A DNA stretch of 64,000 nucleotides from Glandiceps talaboti (Eukaryota > Hemichordata > Enteropneusta > Spengelidae). Shown here piece after piece: positions 56,501-64,000 of the stretch; positions within the stretch are counted from its first letter, which is position 1, and each line of letters opens with the position of its first letter. The position numbers were made by a program, and so were the translations under genes. The notes below the pieces were generated by a model. It saw nothing but the letters and a program-made list of their open reading frames with translations, ran no database searches and was not told where the DNA came from. The stretch spans positions 32,315,832-32,379,831 of the forward strand of contig NC_135549.1 of the NCBI RefSeq assembly GCF_964340395.1, given 5' to 3'.

Positions 56501-58516
56501 CCATTCCTATTGATAATGTACCTCAACCATTCCAATTGATAATGTACCTCAACCATTCCTATTGATAATGTACCTCAACCATTCCTATTGATAATGTACC
56601 TCAACCATTCCTATTGATAATGTACCTCAATCATTCCTATTGGTAATGTACCTCAACCATTCCTATTGATAATGTACCTCAACCATTCCAATTGATAATG
56701 TACCTCAACCATTCCTATTGGTAATGTACCTCAACCATTCCTATTGGTAATGTACCTCAACCATTCCTATTGATAATGTACCTCAACCATTCCTATTGGT
56801 AATGTACCTCAATCATTCCTATTGATAATGTACCTCAACCATTCCTATTGATAATGTACCTCAACCATTCCTATTGATAATGTACCTCAACCATTCCTAT
56901 TGATAATGTACCTCAATCATTCCTATTGGTAATGTACCTCAACCATTCCTATTGGTAATGTACCTCAACCATTCCTATTGGTAATGTACCTCAATCATTC
57001 CCATTGATAATGTACCTCAACCATTCCCATTGATAATGTACCTCAACCATTCCTATTGATAATGTACCTCAATCATTCCTATTGGTAATGTACCTCAATC
57101 ATTCCTATTGATAATGTACCTCAACCATTCCTATTGATAATGTACCTCAACCATTCCTATTGATAATGTACCTCAACCATTCCTATTGATAATGTACCTC
57201 AACCATTCCTATTGGTAATGTACCTCAACCATTCCAATTGATAATGTACCTCAACCATTCCAATTGATAATGTACCTCAACCATTCCTATTGATAATGTA
57301 CCTCAACCATTCCTATTGGTAATGTACCTCAACCATTCCAATTGATAATGTACCTCAACCATTCCTATTGATAATGTACCTCAACCATTCCTATTGGTAA
57401 TGTACCTCAACCATTCCTATTGATAATGTACCTCAATCATTCCTATTGATAATGTACCTCAACCATTCCTATTGATAATGTACCTCAACCATTCCCATTG
57501 ATAATGTACCTCAACCATTCCTATTGATAATGTACCTCAATCATTCCTATTGGTAATGTACCTCAATCATTCCAATTGATAATGTACCTCAACCATTCCT
57601 ATTGATAATGTACCTCAACCATTCCTATTGGTAATGTACCTCAATCATTCCTATTGATAATGTACCTCAACCATTCCTATTGGTAATGTACCTCAACCAT
57701 TCCTATTGGTAATGTACCTCAACCATTCCTATTGATAATGTACCTCAACCATTCCTATTGATAATGTACCTCAACCATTCCTATTGGTAATGTACCTCAA
57801 CCATTCCTATTGGTAATGTACCTCAACCATTCCTATTGATAATGTACCTCAATCATTCCTATTGATAATGTACCTCAACCATTCCTATTGATAATGTACC
57901 TCAACCATTCCTATTGATAATGTACCTCAACCATTCCTATTGATAATGTACCTCAACCATTCCTATTGATAATGTACCTCAATCATTCCTATTGATAATG
58001 TACCTCAATCATTCCTATTGATAATGTACCTCAATCATTCCTATTGATAATGTACCTCAACCATTCCTATTGATAATGTACCTCAACCATTCCTATTGAT
58101 AATGTACCTCAATCATTCCTATTGATAATGTACCTCAACCATTCCTATTGATAATGTACCTCAACCATTCCTATTGATAATGTACCTCAACCATTCCTAT
58201 TGATAATGTACCTCAATCATTCCTATTGATAATGTACCTCAACCATTCCTATTGGTAATGTACCTCAACCATTCCTATTGGTAATGTACCTCAACCATTC
58301 CTATTGGTAATGTACCTCAACCATTCCAATTGATAATGTACCTCAACCATTCATATTGGTAATGTACCTCAACCATTCCTATTGACAATGTACCTCAACC
58401 ATTCATATTGGTAATGTACCTCAACCATTCATATTGGTAATGTACCTCAACCATTCATATTGGTAATGTACCTCAACCATTCCTATTGACAATGTACCTC
58501 AACCATTCCTATTGGT
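38575..58516. repeat. 26-bp satellite array, 767 units (19.9 kb)
   Basis: One unit can be read at 50041-50066; it contains AATGTACCTCAA and CCATTCCTATTG. The array is 19,942 bp, exactly 767 x 26. Line starts sampled at 44461, 50041, 55501, 57061 and 58441 are all in the phase set at 38575, so no net indel is visible. Variation concentrates at unit positions 13 (C/T), 19-20 (CT, CC, CA, AT) and 25 (A/G). Stops (TGATAA on the forward strand) fall in every frame within three units, so it is not coding. Unit GC is 9/26, with seven C and two G on this strand. Block duplications within the array are described in the findings. Function is unknown. The copy number depends on the assembly being correct. 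Confidence 0.99.
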
Positions 58517-58682
58517 GTATGTCATATTAAACACAAACAAGGGTGTGTAACGGTAAAGCTAATACGAGTATGTCATGACCACACCATGGGAGGGTGTGTA
58601 ACTTCATGGCTAATACAAGTATGTTCGCATGACCACACCAAGGGTGTGTAACCGTATGGCTAATATGAGTATGTCATACTAG
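58517..58682. repeat. About 55-62-bp tandem repeat, 3 units, abutting the satellite
   Basis: Three units share GTATGTCAT (or a variant), CACACCA, AGGGTGTGTAAC and GGCTAATA(C/T)(A/G)AG. The first unit begins exactly where the 26-bp satellite ends. Confidence 0.85.
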
Positions 58683-58909
58683 TAACTGTCACTAAATCCA
58701 GACACAATTCCTAGAATAGATTCACAATGTTGGCTGAATATCAAAGCACGCCTACGTATTGGAGACTGGCACCAAGCTGATGATTACACATAACGATAAA
58801 CATAACGTCATTATTTTACGATAAGTCAACAATTTTATATCTCATGATTGCCAATAATACAATGTTATTTGAATATGATGACGTCATTTATTTACAACTC
58901 TTATTTTAG
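58683..58909. other. Unique spacer
   Basis: Nothing recognised. It ends in a pyrimidine-rich acceptor-like tract (58890-58909). Confidence 0.4.
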
Positions 58910-59053
58910 AATTGTATAGCAATAATCAGACCAGGAAGAACAGAACGGTTTGCGGAGTTGTGTCCCATGGTTCAGTCTTGTGGTGACTCTAACATAGATT
59001 TGTGCACTAACACTAGTACTGCTGTGACCGCTCTTCGGACGTTTGGTCAATGA
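58910..59053 (+). CDS. Candidate terminal exon, cysteine-containing
   Basis: A strong acceptor (TTTACAACTCTTATTTTAG, ending 58909) opens a frame of 47 codons to a TGA at 59051-59053. It includes RPGRTERFAELCPMVQSC and four cysteines in all, and is more GC-rich than its surroundings. The family is not recognised. No upstream exon can be matched because the satellite lies immediately to the left. Chance remains possible. Confidence 0.3.
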   Translation, partial: NCIAIIRPGRTERFAELCPMVQSCGDSNIDLCTNTSTAVTALRTFGQ

Positions 59054-59523
59054 TTTCGACAACTAAACTTGTGTGTATTTCGTATTGTGAGCGAGAGAAC
59101 AAGTGGTTCTAACGTGTTAATTCTAATTCCTGACTTCTCCAAGCTTGGAGATCTCGTAGCTCAATAGACAGTTAGAGTGGAGAATCATTCAAGTTATATT
59201 GATTGACAAGATCAGAAAGTAACATTGGTGACCGAAAGAGTAACAAAACGTTACACTAGGAACCATGGGTACATGTACTTCCTGTATTGTGTGTAAAATG
59301 TGAAGTACTAGGCATATCTAGATGATTAAAAACAACGATTACAACAATCATGTAATATTAGGCTAAAACTTGATCTTGCTATAAGCTAATTTGGGCGTTT
59401 CTGAAAACTGTCATTCGGACGATTAACATTCGACGACTAGAGATTTAAGGTGCAACCAACGAGTTTAATTTGTTTTAATTCATACGAGAAAACGAAATTT
59501 TAGTTAATAACCTATGTCGACAT
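59054..59523. other. Unique spacer
   Basis: Nothing supported. A stretch near 59156 faintly resembles a tRNA D-arm but has no B box or acceptor stem. Confidence 0.4.
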
Positions 59524-59525
59524 AG

Positions 59526-59786
59526 TTGTTAGTTTTGTTACTTTGCAATGCGTTTAATTTACATATGCTAAACGGTAGATCTGGTTCGGATGCAAATATT
59601 GGCGATTTTACCTGTATTTCTAGTACAGGTGTAAGCGGCGTAGATTATGTATTAGTGTCGTCGTCCTTTTTCGATAAGTGTGTAAACCTTTCTATTCCAA
59701 TCCGTATAGAATCAGACCATTTACCATTGACTTTCCAAATAGCATTTGTCGAATCCGGTAACGTTGTTGTATCAAACAGATACTGA
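59526..59786 (+). pseudogene. LINE endonuclease (EEP) C-terminal relic
   Basis: An 86-codon open fragment carries the end of an EEP domain. LNGRSGSDA is followed by GDFTCIS, GVDYVLVSSS and the catalytic-core SDH (59712-59720) followed by LPL. In intact LINEs this enzyme nicks target DNA to prime reverse transcription. The N-terminal catalytic residues are absent, an in-frame TAG precedes the fragment at 59523, and a TGA ends it. The downstream frame continues as linker sequence after the stop, including a WFDKDC motif near 60003. Confidence 0.88.
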
Positions 59787-60129
59787 CAGTATGTTTGGAA
59801 TTCTGATCGTCAGGGAGAGTTTGTGGGTGTCTTTCAGTCGGAAGAGAACATAAACCGTCTTGCTTATATTTTTGAGAATAATTTTGACATTGATCACTTT
59901 ATTGTACCATTTATTGAGATATGTAACTCTGCCGTTAAAAACTGCAACATGTTAAAGAAGTTTGTATTTAACGGGAACCATCAAAAACAACCTTAAAGTT
60001 TATGGTTCGATAAAGATTGTAAAGTGTTGAAGTCAAAGAAGTATAAATGTCTTCGACATTTTAGAATTACGGGGGATCTTTCCCTCTTGGATAACTTCCG
60101 TCAAGGAGAGTTTTAGAATGTTTGTCGTA

Positions 60130-61380
60130 ATAAGAAACGTGTTTTTCTTGAAAATGAAAGGTGTAAGCTTTCAAAATCTCTTGGTGATCCGAAATCCTTT
60201 TGGTCTACCCTGCGGGAACTGACGATCTAAATCTAGTCCCTTGTATAGCTCCGTCAAATCACATGAATGGTTCAATTACGTCAGTTTTTTATTTAAATGA
60301 TGATGTTGAAGAGTTTTAACTTGCAAATAAACTTTCTACTCTTGAATCGCATTTGAATGAATTCACACCTGGACTTGAAAGTGACGTAAGCATGGAAGTT
60401 TTAAACTGTCCAATTACAGAAGAGGAAATCAGAATAAGCATTAACAATTTGAATTTTGAAGAATGGCAAATCTCCAGGTCCAGATGGTATACTAGGAGAA
60501 TATTTAAAGGCAAATAGAGATTTCTTAACTCCATACGTGGTGATTTTATTTAACACTATTTTTTGACACTGGTTTCCCAAAAGAGTGGACAAGGTCAATA
60601 ATTATACCTTTACACACAAAAAGGGCTCAATTCTGTGAAACTTACAGGGGGATCTCCCTGCTGAGTATTTTTAGTAAAACTTTTACACAAGCTGGATTCA
60701 GAAGAGAATATTCAAGTACAGACAATATTTTTATTTTGCAATCGTATGTCAATCAATTGTATAGACGTACTTAACATTAAAGAAAGGAAGATTTTAATGT
60801 ATTTTTGTAGACTTTTCAAAAGCCTTCTATACTGTAGAACGTCAGAGATTGTGACTTAATAAAGTTTGTGTTAACGGGAAAATGATTCGAATTTTGAAGC
60901 AACGTTAAATCTTGTATACGGACATCAGATTATTTGGACTGACTTATTGCTGTATCTTAAACCCGTTTTTATTTTCGTTCTTTATTAGTAAATGAGATCA
61001 TCCAAAGTTGTGAATTTAGGGACATCCAACTGACGCCCGATTTAATAGAACTCTTTTGTTTGTTATTTGCTGACGACGTAGCTTTGTTTTCCGACAGTGT
61101 TATAGGTCGACAAAGGTTGATAAACAGGTTAAGCAATTATTGTGATAAGTGTAAGATGTCAGTTAATTTAAGTAAGACGAAAGTTGTCTTGTTCAGGAAG
61201 GGAGGTGTCATTTCCAAAAAGGACAAAATGGTTCTATAAAGATGAGAAACTAGATGTCGTATCATATTGCAAATATCTAGGAATTTTATTTTCTTGTCAG
61301 TTGAAATGGTCAAGTGCAACGAAGCTATTGACACAACAGGGTAGAAAAGCACTCCTTAGTATCATCAAGAATCTATAAAA
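60130..61380 (+). pseudogene. LINE reverse transcriptase relic
   Basis: Typical RT blocks appear in order but in changing frames: SFWSTLREL (near 60197), GKSPGPDGILGEY (near 60463), FPKEW (near 60575), YRGISLLS (near 60640), QAGFRREYSSTDNIF (near 60690), FVDFSKAFYTV (near 60802), LLFADDVALF (FADD at 61066-61077), NLSKTKVVLF (near 61166) and YCKYLGILFS (near 61266). The FADD catalytic pair and the first Asp (in VDF) survive. Several stops and frameshifts separate the blocks, so the gene is dead. A usual AFDTV-type Asp is replaced by Tyr. Confidence 0.92.
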
Positions 61381-61409
61381 AATCAACCCACTATCGTTTA
61401 ATACTTTTT

Positions 61410-61890
61410 TTTTTAAATGTTTGACTCCATGGTGACGCCTATTCTGACATACCGCTCCGAAATTTGGGGATTTCAATCTACATTTTATTAGAAAGAGTAC
61501 AAAATAGTGCATATAGGTTTGTCCTTGGGATCTCAAATAGTGCACCACTCTTGGCGAATGTGGTAGATATCCTCTTTATCTACAAACAGCAAAACGTTGC
61601 ATTAAATACTGAACTAATGCCAAACTATAGACGCCAAAAAATATTAAAAGAACAAGACACACATGGGTCTCTGACATAAACAACAGAGCCGACAGAGCCG
61701 ATCGAATCTGTTTTCTTTGCGACTCAAATGAACTTGAATTTCACAGTACTTTTATTCTCCGCCTACTCACGAAACATTTAATGAGCTGTTATCATCTGAC
61801 CAAATAGTTATCTTACAAAGTCGAGCAACCATTCTCAAGCATGCTCTAACAGTAAGAGCTGAAGCAAGGAACTGTAACCTTTAACCGTAT
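61410..61890 (+). pseudogene. LINE C-terminal domain relic
   Basis: After the RT, ILTYRSEIWG (near 61440), LERVQNSAYRFVLGISN (about 61486-61540), a Cys-x2-Cys piece (CFLCDS) with a following E-x-H, and FNELLSSDQIVILQ match the conserved C-terminal region of LINEs of this type. Frames shift at least twice. Confidence 0.75.
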
Positions 61891-61952
61891 TGTGTTTATT
61901 ATTCATAGTGATTTGTATTTTGGGCCAATGGCCTTTGAATGCAATAAATGAC

Positions 61953-62319
<367 letters not shown>

Positions 62320-62784
62320 TTAGACAGGAAATGACGTGAACAATCTTTCAATTCGAAGGGGTGTCAGCGTTCCGAGACGGAAAATGATTTCCTCATCCTT
62401 CAACCTCAATTGAATCTCATTACCAGAAACCTTACAAATTCCTGAAATAGACATATCTGATACACTATGATCGTTGGTAATAAAATGCATAGATACGGGA
62501 TAGTTACGATTCGGTTGTCTGGTCAGGCGGAGATGTTCCACGAAACGATCACCAAGACGACGTACAGTCGAACCTATATATAAAACCACATTTCTGTGCA
62601 ATACACTACGTTAGTACTAATACAATTAAATATACTCATAACAACCACACTGTTCTTAGGGCCAAAAACATTATTAGTATTAATAATGAAACTATATGTA
62701 CCACATCGAGTACGATGGCATGGAAATGAACCAGCATTAACTTCCAATCCATGTTGTTCTGTACGTACCACCATATCTCTAAGA
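62320..62784 (-). pseudogene. Penelope-like GIY-YIG endonuclease relic
   Basis: Upstream pieces LRDMVVRTEQ, a Cys-rich block (FPCHRTRCGTYSFI) and CISTNVVYCTE lead into YIGSTVRRLGDRFVEHL (YIG at 62572-62580). Then come PVSMHF, DMSISGI, DEEIIFRLGTLTP and a stop. YIG, the conserved Arg and the RF-x-EH segment are retained. The residues between VVYC and YIG are shortened compared with the usual family spacing, and the domain is split over two frames. The intact enzyme would cut target DNA to prime integration. Confidence 0.9.
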
Positions 62785-63385
62785 TTAGTATTTAGTATCA
62801 CGACGCCAAGCTGTTAAAGGTACTTCAGGAAATAATGAATTGGTAACCCTATTAGAACGTAAGATATTAAAATGCTTGTATATAATGTTCTTAACTCTAG
62901 TGGAAAAGTATGTTAGAGCCAATATGGGACGATCGTTGTTAATCGTCTGATCATGTGATTTGATACAAGCTTCCCTAGACAAAGATGACACTTTAAGTAA
63001 AGCCGAATTAGTAACCGACACTGGATAACCACGTCGATGAAAGGACGTGCAAAATTCAGCAGACCTTTCCTGATATCCAAATCACTACTACAAATATGAC
63101 GTAAACGAAGTAATGTGAAGAGGGAATGGAATCTTTACACTTATTAGGATGTGATGAACCAAACTGCAAATATGAATGTTATTCAGTAGGTTTAGTATAA
63201 ATAGATGTAGCTATATCATCACCATCAATCCAAAGGGAGATGTCAAGGAAATTGATAGTTAGTTCAGAAATATCATAACTATACTGAATGACATGATTAA
63301 AATTACATATTATGTAGTTAATAAATTGCATTTAAAGTTCCTCAAGTTTGAGTGAAGCTGCACCAACGCCGTCATCAATAAATCG
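62785..63385 (-). pseudogene. Penelope-like reverse transcriptase C-terminal relic
   Basis: Motifs in minus-strand order: RFIDD (63371-63385, the two catalytic aspartates), LTINFLDISLWIDGD, SIYTKPTE, HSYLQFGSSHPNKCKDSIP, LRHICSSDLDIR, then after a frameshift RGYPVSVTNSALLK, and RPILALTYFS through KHFNILRSN to PEVPLTAWRR. This matches the palm-thumb and linker of Penelope-like RTs. An in-frame stop after KPTE and at least one frameshift near 63055 inactivate it. Confidence 0.9.
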
Positions 63386-63445
<60 letters not shown>

Positions 63446-63466
63446 GAGATAGAGAGATAGAGAGAT
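63386..63466. repeat. TAGA / GAGA microsatellite
   Basis: About 15 TAGA units followed by GAGAGATA variants. It begins at the base after the Penelope RFIDD codons. Confidence 0.97.
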
Positions 63467-63476
63467 GGGCGTAAGT

Positions 63477-63522
63477 GGATGGATGGATGGATGGATGGAT
63501 GGATGGATATGGATGGATGGTT
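63477..63522. repeat. GGAT tetranucleotide microsatellite
   Basis: About ten GGAT units with one TATGG interruption. Confidence 0.95.
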
Positions 63523-63551
63523 AGGTGGGTTGGTGGTGGATGAGTGGACGA

Positions 63552-64000
63552 TAGTAGTGGTGCCTAGTGATGGATCATGGGTAGACTTAGTAGTAGTGGT
63601 GCCTGGTGATGGATCATGGGTTAACTTAGTAGTAGTGGTGCCTGGTGATGGATCATGGGTTAACTTAGTAGTAGTGGTGCCTGGTGATGGATCATGGGTT
63701 AACTTAGTAGTAGAGGTGCCTGGTGATGGATCATGGGTTAACTTAGTAGTAGTGGTGGTGCCTAGTGATGGATCATGGTTTAACTTAGTAGTAGTGGTGC
63801 CTGGTGATGGATCATGGGTTAACTTAGTAGTAGTGGTGCCTAGTGATGGATCATGGGTTGACTTAGTAGTAGTGGTGCCTAGTGATGGATCATGGGTTTA
63901 CTTAGTAGTAGTGGTGCCTGGTGATGGATCATGGGTTAACTTAGTAGTAGTGGTGCCTAGTGAAGGATAATGGGTTAACGTAGTAGTAGTGGTGCCTGGT
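63552..64000. repeat. 39-bp minisatellite, 11-12 units, running off the window
   Basis: The anchor GTGGTGCCT recurs every 39 bp from 63557, with one 3-bp insertion near 63750. One frame stays open for 163 codons with a 13-residue period (PGDGSWVNLV-type core). Substitutions include amino-acid-changing ones (G/S and V/E). The frame starts inside the GGAT microsatellite and a late unit breaks it with a stop. I regard it as a non-coding repeat whose unit is divisible by three, but a repetitive protein is not excluded because the window ends here. Confidence 0.9.

Noticed and set aside
38575-58516. CRISPR array
   Set aside because: The 26-bp units are directly contiguous with no spacers, there are no cas genes, and the DNA is eukaryotic. 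The 23-bp array at 30678-30957 fails for the same reason.
38575-58516. Long repetitive protein encoded by the satellite
   Set aside because: Because 26 is not a multiple of three, the TGATAA in each unit puts stops in every forward frame within three units. The reverse strand is also blocked.
59156-59185. tRNA gene or tRNA-derived SINE head (GTAGCTCAATAGACAGTTAG)
   Set aside because: It resembles an A box only. There is no B box, T-arm or acceptor stem at the right distance.

Overview
This is eukaryotic, animal-type genomic DNA: low GC, with no bacterial operons, ribosome binding sites or long open frames. It is dominated by tandem repeats, microsatellites and decayed transposable elements. 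The combination of an EEP-type LINE, a Penelope-like element with a GIY-YIG domain, many MITE-like elements and very many minisatellites suits a marine invertebrate. I cannot assign a phylum from sequence alone. No complete protein-coding gene is visible. The only protein relics I can name belong to two broken retrotransposons at the right end. Five short stretches look like spliced exons and are offered with low confidence.

Layout. Positions 1-14,300 are intergenic or intronic DNA. They hold copies of two dispersed repeat families, a 38-bp hairpin-bearing array, several microsatellites and a 30-bp perfect palindrome. From 14.4 to 20.3 kb lie two inverted-repeat-bounded elements with internal repeats, separated by inverted copies of one dispersed family. 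From 20.3 to 38.5 kb there are many independent minisatellites (21, 66, 67, 23 and 50-66 bp units), two more copies of a structured dispersed element, and a 407-bp MITE-like element with an 8-bp target duplication.

Positions 38,575-58,516 form one 19,942-bp satellite of a 26-bp unit, almost a third of the window. The length is exactly 767 units. The register is unbroken at every point I sampled, so variation is by substitution or by gain and loss of whole units. Shared rare variants show that large blocks (71-73, 92, 77 and 110 units) were duplicated inside the array.

Right of the satellite lie a short 3-copy repeat, a 5'-truncated LINE on the + strand (59.5-61.96 kb), a 124-bp AG array, and a 5'-truncated Penelope-like element on the - strand (62.08-63.39 kb). 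The two retroelements converge on the AG array. The window ends in GATA and GGAT microsatellites and a 39-bp minisatellite that runs off the edge. There is no gene network to describe. The interest is in repeat architecture: how satellites start, expand and are carried by mobile elements.
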